From NCBI RefSeq assembly GCF_003063355.1, contig NZ_NESH01000002.1, forward strand, positions 124,001 to 188,000: a DNA stretch of 64,000 bases. The letters are read 5' to 3'. The position numbers were made by a program, and so were the translations under genes. Below are positions 19,306 through 27,198 of this stretch, one piece after another. Each line of letters begins with the position of its first letter. Position 1 is the stretch's first letter. The DNA comes from Limnohabitans sp. Bal53. Its GTDB lineage: Bacteria > Pseudomonadota > Gammaproteobacteria > Burkholderiales > Burkholderiaceae_C. Below the pieces are notes generated by a model that did not search any database, was not told where the DNA came from, and saw only the letters and a list, made by a program, of their open reading frames with translations.

Positions 19306-20471
19306 ACGAGCATTCAACCCTCCCCGCAGAGGCTGACGACGAGATCAGCCTGCTCGACCTGCTGCAAACCATCGTCGACAACCTGCGCCTGCTGATCATC
19401 GGCCCGCTGGTGGTGGGCCTGGCCGCTTTGGGCATCAGCTTTGCCGTGCCCCCCACCTTCACAGCCACCGTCAAATTCCTCCCCCCCCAACAACAGCAGA
19501 GCGCCGCCGCCAGCATGCTGGCCAGCCTGGGCGGGCTGGGTGGTTTGGCTGGGGCGGCTGCAGGCCTCAAAAATCCGGCCGACCAATACCTCGCCTTCAT
19601 GAAGAGCAACAGCGTGCAAGACGCGCTGATCGAGCGCTTCAAGCTGCAAGAGCGTTACGAAACCCAATTCAAAGAAGATACCCGCAAAGCATTGACAGGC
19701 AGCACACGCGCTAGCAGCGGCAAAGACGGCCTGATCACCGTCGAGATCGATGACAAAGACCCCAAGTTTGCCGCCGACTTGGCTAATGCCCATGTGGACG
19801 AACTGCAAAAGCTCATGGCCAAACTGGCAGTCACCGAAGCCCAGCAACGCCGCATGTTCTTTGAAAAGCAGCTGGGTCAAGTCAAGGACAAAATGATCAC
19901 CGCCGAGCAGGCCCTGCGCGCCACCGGCATCAGTGGCAGCGTGCTCAAGGCCAACCCCACCTCTGCAGTAGCCGCCGTGGCCGCTTTGCAAGCCCAAGTC
20001 ACGGCGCAAGAGGTCCGTGTGGGCGCCATGCGCGGCTACCTGGCCGAAACCGCACCCGACTTTAAACAAGCGCTGAACGAGCTCGGAAGCCTGCGCGCCC
20101 AACTGGCCAAACAAGAAAAAGACGAACCCGCCGCCGCAGCCGGGCAGGGCGACTATGTGGCCAAGTTCCGCGAATTCAAATACCAAGAAACCTTGTTTGA
20201 ACTCTTTGCCCGCCAGTTCGAAATGGCCAAGGTGGACGAATCCCGCGAAGGCGCCGTCATCCAAGTGCTCGACGCTGCCCAGCCCCCCGAGCGCAAGAGC
20301 AAACCCAAAAAAGCCCTGATCGCCATCATCGCCACTTTGGCCGCTGGCTTTGCGCTGCTGTTGTTCGTTTTCATCCGCCAAGCCCTGCGCAACGCCAGCC
20401 AAGATGGTGAATCCGCCCAAAAGATAGCCGCCCTCAAATCCAGCTGGCGCAGAGCTCTAGGCCGCGCCTAA
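19302..20471 (+). CDS. Wzz-family chain-length determinant / polysaccharide co-polymerase
   Basis: The 389-residue inner-membrane protein starts at ATG 19302, overlapping the export gene by 4 nt (ATGA). It has one N-terminal membrane segment (LLIIGPLVVGLAALGISFAV, about residues 29-48), a periplasmic coiled-coil region and a second membrane segment near residues 345-365 (ALIAIIATLAAGFALLLFVF), the classic two-helix Wzz layout with a PP-rich segment before it. It lacks the cytoplasmic kinase domain of Wzc-type proteins. It should control glycan chain length. Confidence 0.92.
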   Translation: MNEHSTLPAEADDEISLLDLLQTIVDNLRLLIIGPLVVGLAALGISFAVPPTFTATVKFLPPQQQQSAAASMLASLGGLGGLAGAAAGLKNPADQYLAFMKSNSVQDALIERFKLQERYETQFKEDTRKALTGSTRASSGKDGLITVEIDDKDPKFAADLANAHVDELQKLMAKLAVTEAQQRRMFFEKQLGQVKDKMITAEQALRATGISGSVLKANPTSAVAAVAALQAQVTAQEVRVGAMRGYLAETAPDFKQALNELGSLRAQLAKQEKDEPAAAAGQGDYVAKFREFKYQETLFELFARQFEMAKVDESREGAVIQVLDAAQPPERKSKPKKALIAIIATLAAGFALLLFVFIRQALRNASQDGESAQKIAALKSSWRRALGRA

Positions 20472-20474
20472 AAC

Positions 20475-20520
20475 GTAATGTGCAGCCTCAAACAGTAATG
20501 GGCAGCCTCAAACCGTAATC
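20475..20520 (+). repeat. 20-bp direct repeat (about 2.3 copies)
   Basis: GTAATGTGCAGCCTCAAACA is followed at once by GTAATGGGCAGCCTCAAACC and a third partial copy starting GTAATC. The period is exactly 20 bp. It lies in the gap between the Wzz-like and WecA-like genes. Confidence 0.8.
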
Positions 20521-20535
20521 GGCGACTTATAACCC

Positions 20536-20563
20536 GTCATTGCGAGCGAAGCGAAGCAATCCA
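20536..20563 (+). repeat. Half unit of the dispersed palindromic (REP-like) element
   Basis: GTCATTGCGAGCGAAGCGAA and the following CAATCC match the left half of the repeat described at 25022. The element ends two bases before the ATG of the WecA-like gene, so it occupies the position where a ribosome-binding site would be. Confidence 0.85.
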
Positions 20564-20564
20564 C

Positions 20565-21692
20565 ATGAACACCCTCAACGTCCTCCAAGGCGTCTTTCAA
20601 TCCCCCGCACTGCATGCCGCAGCCTGGGGCTTTGCCAGCACTTTCGCGCTGTCCGTGCTCATGGTCATCACCAAGCGCTGGCATGGCGCTTTGACCATGG
20701 ACTTCACTGACGGTGTGCAAAAGTTCCACACCGCGCCCACACCCCGCGTGGGCGGCATCCCCATTGTTTTGGGTCTGGTCGTGGCCTGGGGCAAAGCGCC
20801 CCCAGACATGCAAGCCATGCTCACGCCCATTCTGTTTGCAGGCTTGCCGGCCTTCATTTTCGGCGTGGCCGAAGACATCACCAAGCGTGTGGGCGTCATG
20901 CAGCGCCTGCTGGCCACCATGGCGTCGGGCCTGCTGGCTTGGTGGATCACCGACTATTCGCTCAGTCGGGTCGATATTTGGGGCGTTGACTGGGTGTTGT
21001 CCTTCACCCTGGTCTCGGTTGTGTTCACTGCCTTTGCCGTGGGTGGCGTTGCCAACAGCATCAACATCATCGATGGATTCAACGGCTTGGCCAGCACCAT
21101 GTCCACCCTGGCCTTTGTGGGTTACGCCATGATCGCTTGGCAGGTGGGCGACAACACCTTGGCTGGCGTCTCATTGGTCTTGGCTGCTTGCGTGTGGGGC
21201 TTCTTCTGGGTCAATTGGCCGTTTGGCAAACTGTTTTTGGGCGACGGCGGCTCTTACTTCATTGGCTTTGCACTGGCTTGGGTGGCGGTGCTGCTCATCG
21301 AACGTAACCCCAGTGTGTCAGCCTTTGCAGCCCTCATGGTGTGTGTGCACCCGGTGACCGAAGTGTTGTTCAGCATCTACCGCCGCAAAATCCGCAAAGA
21401 ACACCCGGGTATGCCTGACAGGCTGCATTTTCACAGCTTGGTCAAGCGCCGTTATGTGGCCCGCTGGTTTGGCCAACACAGCAACGACGTGCGAAACTCC
21501 ATCACGGGCGCATTGATTGGCCTGATGACGGTGACAGCGGTCATCTTGGCCAGCCTGTCGCACCACTCTGGCCTGCTCGCGGCCCTCTTTTTTGTGGGCT
21601 TGTGCCTGGGTTACGTGGCCATCTATGCCCGAATGGTGCGCCACCATTGGTGCTCACCCATAATTTTTTTAATTGTAAAACCAAATAAATAA
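20565..21692 (+). CDS. WecA/MraY-like glycosyl-1-phosphate transferase
   Basis: The 375-residue membrane protein transfers a sugar-1-phosphate to undecaprenyl phosphate, the first step of glycan assembly. Diagnostic features are FTDGVQKFHTAPTPRVGG near residue 46, the Asp-rich loops GVAEDITKR and NSINIIDGFNGLAS, and LGDGGSYFIGFAL, with about ten membrane segments. No ribosome site is visible: a REP-like repeat sits directly upstream. The last 13 or so residues (CSPIIFLIVKPNK) come from an AT-rich stretch unlike the rest, so the native C-terminus may be replaced. The donor sugar is not predictable. Confidence 0.9.
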   Translation: MNTLNVLQGVFQSPALHAAAWGFASTFALSVLMVITKRWHGALTMDFTDGVQKFHTAPTPRVGGIPIVLGLVVAWGKAPPDMQAMLTPILFAGLPAFIFGVAEDITKRVGVMQRLLATMASGLLAWWITDYSLSRVDIWGVDWVLSFTLVSVVFTAFAVGGVANSINIIDGFNGLASTMSTLAFVGYAMIAWQVGDNTLAGVSLVLAACVWGFFWVNWPFGKLFLGDGGSYFIGFALAWVAVLLIERNPSVSAFAALMVCVHPVTEVLFSIYRRKIRKEHPGMPDRLHFHSLVKRRYVARWFGQHSNDVRNSITGALIGLMTVTAVILASLSHHSGLLAALFFVGLCLGYVAIYARMVRHHWCSPIIFLIVKPNK

Positions 21693-21730
21693 CAAGTGAA
21701 GTTAAACAGCTGAGAAATAAATACAAAATT

Positions 21731-22807
21731 ATGAAAACCGATAAAAAAATAGCAATTGTGGGATTGGGCTAAGTTGGCTTACCCTTAGCAGTTGAGTTTG
21801 GCAAACACCGCGCAACGCTTGGGTTTGATATCAACCAAACCCGCATTAGCGAGCTGCAAAACGGGCAAGACCACACCTTGGAATGCAGCCCCGAAGAACT
21901 GCAAAGCGCCACGCACCTGAGCTACAGTGCGAACTCGGATGACCTGCAGGCTGCGCAAATCTACATCGTCACCGTGCCCACCCCGGTGGACCAAGCCAAC
22001 CGCCCCGACATGACTCCGCTCGTCAAAGCCAGCGAAACCGTGGGCAAGGTGCTCAAGATCGGTGATGTGGTGATTTATGAGTCCACCGTCTACCCCGGTG
22101 CCACCGAAGAAGTGTGTGTGCCGGTACTAGAGAAGTGCAGTGGCCTGAAGTTCAACGTGGACTTTTTCTGCGGCTACAGCCCCGAACGCATCAACCCTGG
22201 CGACAAAGAACACCGCCTGCCAACCATCAAAAAAGTCACCAGCGGCAGCACACCAGACGTGGCCGAAGCGGTGGACCAACTCTACAAAGAGATCATCACC
22301 GCCGGTACTCACAAGGCCAGCTCCATTCGGGTGGCCGAAGCCGCCAAGGTCATTGAAAACACCCAGCGCGACGTGAACATCGCCCTGATGAACGAGTTGA
22401 GCCTGATCTTCCACAAGTTGGGCAAGGGTGTGTTGCGGGGTTTGCATTACCAAATTCAGCATGCGCAGGGCAAGCTGGTGCGGGTGGTGCAGGGTGAGGT
22501 GTTTGATGTGGCGGTGGATTTGCGCCGCACATCGCCCACCTTTGGGCAGTGGGTGGGTGTGCACCTGAGCGCCGACAACCACCGCCAGTTGTGGGTGCCA
22601 CCGGGCTTTGCGCATGGTTTTGTGGTGCTGAGCGACAGCGCCGAGTTTTTGTACAAAACAACCGACTATTGGTACCCCGAGCACGAACGCAGCCTCCTGT
22701 GGAACGACCCCGCCATCGGCATCAACTGGCCCCTAGATGGACCACCACTTTTGGCAGCCAAGGACGTTGTAGGCAAGCTGCTGGCTGAGGCCGAATGCTT
22801 TGATTAA
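21731..22807 (+). pseudogene. Chimeric remnant: UDP-sugar dehydrogenase (TviB/WbpO-like) fused to RfbC-like epimerase
   Basis: The frame starts at ATG 21731 with the NAD-binding motif KIAIVGLG, where TAA at 21770-21772 replaces the Tyr codon expected in [15 protein letters not shown]. It then continues as a dehydrogenase ([38 protein letters not shown]) up to [11 protein letters not shown] near 22420. There it switches without a stop to the inside of dTDP-4-dehydrorhamnose 3,5-epimerase ([31 protein letters not shown]), which runs to its natural end. The dehydrogenase lacks its central and C-terminal domains and the epimerase lacks about 50 N-terminal residues. A shorter frame from 21878 could still be translated, but neither enzyme would be complete. 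Confidence 0.9.
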
Positions 22808-22808
22808 C

Positions 22809-22873
22809 TGGGGTCAGATCCCGATTGTTTTGGATGTTCAAGGAGCCTTCGGGCTCCTTGAACGTTTCTGGGG
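22809..22873 (+). repeat. 65-bp stem-loop repeat, copy 1
   Basis: The segment from TGGGGTCAGATCCC to CTGGGG contains an 11-bp perfect stem (TTCAAGGAGCC / GGCTCCTTGAA). A second copy of the same length lies at 26671-26735. The copies match in the flanks and in the central GGAGCC-CGGGCTCC stem. Confidence 0.8.
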
Positions 22874-22986
22874 TTGGTTTCCCTCTCTGTCATGATAGTT
22901 GTCCGGTCTCTTGAAGAGACAAATTCAATCCACCGAGGGGCGGGAAAGATGGAACTCATGCCAGTCTATGGCCCGCAATTCAAAGA

Positions 22987-24605
22987 GTCGTCCCTGCAAT
23001 ACCCCTGCAACCCGCATGAACGCTTGTGATGTGGGGTGAATCCGGATGGTCAAAACTCTCAAATAGATATTCAATGGCGCCTGTTTTCTGGGAGTTTTTG
23101 AAAGCAGCGCCATGACCGATGACTTTTTCCGCAACCGCCTGGACCAGATGATCGATTTGCGCCACCCGCTGGCAGTGCTGGCCAACCGCATGCCCTGGCA
23201 AGAGATCGAAGCTTCCCTTGCGCAGCGCTAGGCACGCCAGGTCAAGGCTGGCAAGAAGATTGAAGACTTGGATTTATTTGGCTCGGTCTCGGCCGTTGCC
23301 GGTGGCGGCGTCTCCAATGCTGGTCGGCCTCGTCTGCCCACCCGTTTGATGGTGGCGCTGCTGTACCTCAAGCATGCGTTCAACGAGAGCGATGAGGACG
23401 TGATCCAGCGCTGGGGCGAGACACCCACTTGGCAGTACTTTTCTGGCAACGAATATTTTGAGCACCAGTGGCCGTGTGACCCGACACAACTGGGGCGCTT
23501 CCGTAAAGCTTTGGGCGAAGAAGGCGTGGAAGAGCTTCTCGCCCGCACCATGGAAGTGGCCGTCACGCTCAAGCTGATTGCCAAGAAAGAGTTGACCCGC
23601 GTCATCGTGGACTCCACGGTGCAAGAGAAAGCCGTGGCTCATCCCACCGACAGCAAGCTGCTGGAGACGGCCCGAGTCAAAGTGGTTGAAGCCGCCAAGG
23701 CCAATGGCATCGACCTCAAGCAGACCTACGCCAAAGAAGGCCAACTGCTGGGCTACAAGGCTGGGCGCTACGCCCATGCCCGCCAGTTCAAGCGCATGCG
23801 TAAAGTCATCAAACGCCAACGCACCATCGTTGGCAGGCTGCAGCGCGAGGTGGCTCGCAAGATGAGCACGCTCAGCCAAGCCGTGCAGGAAACATTGGGC
23901 CAGACCTTAGGCATGGCCAAGCGTCTGTTCACGCAGACCGGCAGCCGCAAAGCGGTGGACAACCGCGCCAAGCTCTACAGCTGGCATGCACCCGAGGTGG
24001 AATGCATCAGCAAGGGCAAAAGTCGCAACCCCTACGAGTTTGGTGTGAAGGTCGGTTTAGCCATGACGCTCAAGGGCAATTTGATCGTGGGAGCCAGGAG
24101 CTTCCCAGGCAACCCGTATGACGGCCACACCATGCACGAGCAGATCGAGCAAAGCGCCATCCTGATGCAAGGCTTGGGAGTCAAGCCTGAGGTGGTGTAC
24201 GCAGACCTGGGTTACCGGGGCGTGGACAAGGACAACCCGGACATCGAGATCAAACACCGAGGCAAGGACAAGCGGCTGACCGATGAAGAGCGCAGGCTGC
24301 TCAAACGCCGCCAAGCGATCGAGCCGATCATCGGGCACCTCAAAGCGGATCACCGTATGGACCGTTGTCACCTCAAAGGGTCAGAAGGCGATGCACTGCA
24401 CGCGGTGCTGTGCGCGGCGGGCTACAACATCCGCTGGCTGCTGCGGATGATCGTCAAAAAAGGCCTGGGCCTTTTGTTGTGCCTGCTGCAGGTGAGTGGT
24501 TTGACCGGCTTGTTTGGGAAATTGGCCGAAATTTTCGCCCTCAACCGACTACAAAACTCAGATGAACGCTGGGCGATGGCTTGAAATGAATTTTGCAGGG
24601 GTGAC
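22987..24605 (+). mobile_element. Insertion sequence B, copy 1 (1619 bp, complete)
   Basis: The ends are imperfect inverted repeats: GTCGTCCCTGCAA at the left and GTCACCCCTGCAAAA (reverse complement) at the right. The 6-bp sequence CAAAGA occurs on both sides (22981-22986 and 24606-24611), as a target duplication in the orfA of element A. The single gene encodes a DDE-type transposase of about 490 residues. The 6-bp duplication is unusual for IS5, so the family could be IS5-like or one of the smaller unassigned families. Confidence 0.85.
23112..24584 (+). pseudogene. Transposase of element B, interrupted by an in-frame TAG
   Basis: The 490-codon frame starts at ATG 23112 and shows DDE-transposase features: RLMVALLYLKHAFNESDE, the first Asp in TRVIVDSTVQEKAVAH, VYADLGYRGVDKDN with the second Asp, and a C-terminal region with PIIGHLKADHRM including the conserved Glu context AIEPIIGH. 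TAG at 23229-23231 interrupts it; copy 2 has TGG there (QRWARQ). Translation from a later start would lack the first 40 or more residues. Confidence 0.85.
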
Positions 24606-24963
24606 CAAAGAACAGGTCGTCAAAAAGATGATGCCGCCACACAACCAAAGCGTTGCCCAAATCAGCCGCGACACCGGTGTGGCCGTGCCGACCTTGTATT
24701 CTTGGAAAAACGCTTTCGCAACCCAGGATTTGTCGAGCCAGCAAAGTCTTCACGCCAAGATGACTGGGACTCCAAAGCCAAGTTGGCCGCCATCATTCAG
24801 ACGGCTGCCATGAACGAGCCCCAACGTTCTGAATACTGCAGTGAACATGGCTTGTACCCCGAACAACTGGACGTTTGGAAGGCTGCTTTTGAGGCGCAGG
24901 ACACAGATTCAGGGCCTTCCAGCAAGTCCGACTTGGCCCAGCAGCGCAAGAAGCTGCGGCAAT

Positions 24964-25280
24964 CCATGGATCGCTTCGTTCCTCGCGATGACGGGGGAGG
25001 GGTGGGATCGCGATTTTTTCTGTCATTGCGAGCGAAGCGCGGCAATCCATGGATCGCTTCGTGCCTCGCGATGACGGGGGAGGGGATGGATCGCTTCGTT
25101 CCTCGCGATGGCGGGGGAGAGGGGAGTTTCTTCGTCCTGCCAGTTACGGCTGAAACGGCCGTAGGGGGTGGGGTGGCCGGTTTCCGGGTCGTCGAAGATC
25201 TCGATGGTGAAGGACAGGGAGGAGGACGAAGGCTCGTGGTCATCCATGGATCGCAGCGTCGCTTCGCTCCTCGCGATGAC
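24964..25280. repeat. Cluster of REP-like palindromic elements
   Basis: One full unit at 25022-25074 reads GTCATTGCGAGCGAAGCGCG...ATCGCTTCGTGCCTCGCGATGAC and is an imperfect palindrome around CCATGG. Half units lie at 24964-24992, 25085-25111 and 25243-25280. The stretch 25112-25242 between them holds an unrecognised minus-strand frame fragment (FDDPETGHPTPYGRF). Confidence 0.85.
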
Positions 25281-25289
25281 AGCAAGTTG

Positions 25290-25646
25290 AGGCTGGGCTG
25301 GCTCAGGTTTTTTCTTGGGCATGGTCGGGTTTGGAGGCTTCGGGGTGGTTGGGCGCAGCAGCGGCCTGGCCGGCGTGAACGGTATAGATGCGGCCGTTGT
25401 TGGCCTCATAGCGGCGCAGATCGGGTGCCATGGCGTCCGGCACGATCAACACCGTCATCCAATCATTTCCACAATTCGGCCTCCGCCATGCGCTCGATGG
25501 ACGACAAACGCTGATCGCGCTTGCCGCTTTCAATCTCCGACAAATGCTGCGGCCAAAATGACAGTCACAGGCCCACCTTGGCAGACAACATCTCCAGCGT
25601 CAGACGACGCTGGTTGCGCTGGCGGCGCAGGAAAGCGGGAGGATCG
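25290..25646 (-). pseudogene. Frameshifted XRE-type helix-turn-helix regulator remnant
   Basis: Reading the minus strand across frames gives FLRRQRNQRRLTLEMLSAKV, then HLSEIESGKRDQRLSSIERM, then MTVLIVPDAMAPDLRRYEAN. This order matches XRE/HipB-type antitoxins or regulators (helix-turn-helix followed by a short C-terminal part). In-frame stops and frame changes occur between the pieces, so the gene is broken. It is divergent from the toxin-antitoxin pair that follows. Confidence 0.55.
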
Positions 25647-25656
25647 ATGTGTTACG

Positions 25657-25670
25657 ATGTACTAGTCATG
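25657..25670 (+). promoter_or_regulatory. Possible operator of the toxin-antitoxin pair
   Basis: GATGTACTAGTCATG is an imperfect palindrome centred on CTAG, about 21 bp before the antitoxin start. Type II antitoxins normally bind such sites in their own promoters. The evidence is position and symmetry only. Confidence 0.3.
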
Positions 25671-25690
25671 TAGCACAAGAGGGTCAAGCC

Positions 25691-25981
25691 ATGAGTGAAG
25701 CAACCTTTACTTTCCGTGTCGATGAGGCGCTGAAGTCCGAGTTCTCCAACGCCGCCAAGAGCCGTGACCGTAATGCCGCGCAGCTTTTGCGCGATTTCAT
25801 GCGTGACTTCGTTCGGCAGCAACACGAGGCCGCCGAGCATGACGCATGGTTCCGCCGCCAAGTGCAGCTGGGCCTTGACTCAGCAAACGCCGGTAACCTG
25901 ATTCCATCGGCCGAGGTCGAGGCTAAGTTTGCGGCCAAGCGCGCAGAAACGCGACGGCGGGTTGAAGCGTCTGCGCAATGA
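25691..25981 (+). CDS. Type II antitoxin, ribbon-helix-helix type
   Basis: The 96-residue protein begins MSEATFTFRVDEALKSEFSN, a short beta strand followed by helices as in RelB/DinJ and ParD-type antitoxins, and has a charged C-terminal tail (FAAKRAETRRRVEA). The start is ATG 25691; a longer frame from 25649 has no support. The stop overlaps the toxin start by 4 nt. It should neutralise the following toxin and repress the operon. Confidence 0.85.
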   Translation: MSEATFTFRVDEALKSEFSNAAKSRDRNAAQLLRDFMRDFVRQQHEAAEHDAWFRRQVQLGLDSANAGNLIPSAEVEAKFAAKRAETRRRVEASAQ

Positions 25982-26253
25982 TGGAACTGTTCTGGACCCC
26001 CGAAGCGATACACGACCGGGAAGTGATCTACGACTACATCGAGGCCGACAATCCTGTCGCTGCATTGGCACTTGATGAGTTGTTTGAAGAGAAGGCCGGA
26101 CGGTTGGTCGATCGCCCTGGGATGGGGCGGATTGGGCGTGTAATGGGCACGCGCGAGCTGGTGGCTCATAAAAATTACATCTTGGTCTACGACGTGACCA
26201 CCAACCTGTTGAGAGTGTTGCGTGTGCTTCATGCCGCACGACAGTGGCCCTGA
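25978..26253 (+). CDS. ParE/RelE-superfamily toxin
   Basis: The 91-residue toxin has the RelE/ParE fold pattern: WTPEAIHDREVIYDYI at the N-terminus, RPGMGRIGRVMGTRELV in the middle, and YILVYDV plus LRVLRVLHAARQWP at the end, the last a hallmark of the ParE-type end. The start is ATG 25978, with a second ATG directly after it (25981). It could target gyrase (ParE-like) or mRNA (RelE-like); the sequence alone does not decide. Confidence 0.85.
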   Translation: MMELFWTPEAIHDREVIYDYIEADNPVAALALDELFEEKAGRLVDRPGMGRIGRVMGTRELVAHKNYILVYDVTTNLLRVLRVLHAARQWP

Positions 26254-26291
26254 TGGCTTGATACTGGCAATGGAGTTCCTGCGTCTACTAA

Positions 26292-26430
26292 GTCGGTTCT
26301 GCAAAACCCCTGTAACCCGCATGAACGATGGTGATGTGTGGTGAATCCGGATGGTCAGAACTCTCAAATAGATATTCAAAGGAGCCTGTTTTCTGGGCGT
26401 TTTTGAAAGCTGCGCCATGAGCGATGACCA
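26292..26430 (+). mobile_element. Element B remnant, left end only
   Basis: GTCGGTTCTGCAAAACCCCT followed by the untranslated leader and first codons (ATGAGCGATGACC) matches the left 140 bp of element B. Similarity fades near 26430. The right part is missing. Confidence 0.8.
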
Positions 26431-26460
26431 TTTGCGTCCTTGCGAGGGAAGCTCTTAATA

Positions 26461-26655
26461 TGGATTGCGTCGTTCCTCGCGATGACGGGGGGGTAATGGG
26501 TCGCGTTTTTTTCTGTCATTGCGAGCGAAGCGCGGCAATCCATAGATCGCTTCGTGCCTCGCGATGACGGGGGAGGGAACGGATCGCGTTTTTTTTCTGT
26601 CATTGCGAGCGAAGCGCGGCAATCTATGGATCGCTTCGTTGCTCGCGATGACGTG
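26461..26655. repeat. Cluster of REP-like palindromic elements
   Basis: A half unit lies at 26461-26486 and two nearly full units at 26514-26569 and 26599-26653, separated by similar G-rich and T-rich spacers. Sequence agreement with the units at 24964-25111 includes the spacers (ATCGCG plus a T run), so the cluster may have been copied as a block. Confidence 0.85.
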
Positions 26656-26670
26656 GGATGGAACGTAAAT

Positions 26671-26735
26671 TGGGGGCAGATCCCAATTTTTTTGGACGAT
26701 CAGGGAGCCATCGGGCTCCTTGGTCGTTTCTGGGG
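26671..26735 (+). repeat. 65-bp stem-loop repeat, copy 2
   Basis: The segment has the same length and order as the copy at 22809-22873, with conserved ends (GGGCAGATCCC, CGTTTCTGGGG) and compensating changes around the stem (GGGAGCC / GGGCTCC). It lies next to the 3' end of hicB. Confidence 0.8.
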
Positions 26736-26781
26736 CCGCAAAGCTTGCACAAAGCCGTTCATCGTTCATTGGCCCATGAAT

Positions 26782-27195
26782 TTAGGTGCGAGCTGCAGCG
26801 CGTCTTCCCAATCCCTCGGCAATGAATGCCAGCACCAAAGAATTGAGGGAGACGCCTTCAGTTTTGGCCCTGGCAGTCAACTGAAGGTGCATGGAGCGGG
26901 GAAGACGTGCAAGAACTTTTCCCGATGCCGCTGCTGGTGTGAAGTCTTCTGCATTGAATGCGGGGGCGGGGATTTCTTGCCCCATGTCCACCATGGCACT
27001 GACCGTGGCAATAAACGCCTCGCGGCCATCTGCAATGGCTTCCATTTCGGTTGCACCATCTGCCATTACGCCTGGAATGTCCGGCATGGTGAACATGAAT
27101 CCGCCACCGTCTGCCGGATGAATGGGGCTGACAATATGGCTGTAGGCTTCAAAAGGGAATGCGGGGGTTACTTTGGCAATGGTCTTTACGGTCAT
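26782..27195 (-). CDS. hicB: HicB-family antitoxin
   Basis: The 137-residue antitoxin has the HicB partial RNase H-like fold (FMFTMPDIPGVMADGATEME, AFIATVSAMV) and a C-terminal ribbon-helix-helix region (ARLPRSMHLQLTARAKTEGV). It follows hicA with a 3-nt gap. It should bind HicA and the operon promoter. It starts at ATG 27195. Confidence 0.9.
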   Translation of the reverse strand: MTVKTIAKVTPAFPFEAYSHIVSPIHPADGGGFMFTMPDIPGVMADGATEMEAIADGREAFIATVSAMVDMGQEIPAPAFNAEDFTPAAASGKVLARLPRSMHLQLTARAKTEGVSLNSLVLAFIAEGLGRRAAART

Positions 27196-27198
27196 GAA

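Larger units (their letters stand above)
22886..24963 (+). mobile_element. Insertion-sequence remnant A, copy 1 (IS3-like orfA), split by element B
   Basis: The left part starts near 22886. It has the terminal-looking stretch GTTGTCCGGTCTCTTGAAGA and the start of orfA, and breaks at 22986. It resumes at 24606 after the inserted element B. The right side ends where a REP-like repeat begins at about 24964. No right terminal repeat or orfB was found. Copy 2 of the same left end lies at 28210. Confidence 0.75.
22949..24963 (+). pseudogene. orfA transposase remnant of element A, copy 1
   Basis: Coding starts at ATG 22949 (MELMPVYGPQF), is interrupted at 22986 by element B and resumes at 24606 with EQVVKKMMPPHNQSVAQI and a helix-turn-helix segment (VAVPTLYSWKNAFATQ). 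A one-base loss near 24728 shifts the frame: before it the frame reads FATQ, and after it the other frame reads FVEPAKSSRQDDWDSKAKLA and EHGLYPEQLDVWKAAFEAQD. The distal part is cut by a REP-like repeat at about 24964. It is an IS3-type orfA and is not functional. Confidence 0.75.

Noticed and set aside
24702..25514. Open frame across the element A remnant and the REP-like cluster
   Set aside because: Only its first part is transposase-like; the rest is translated repeats and a reversed regulator fragment.
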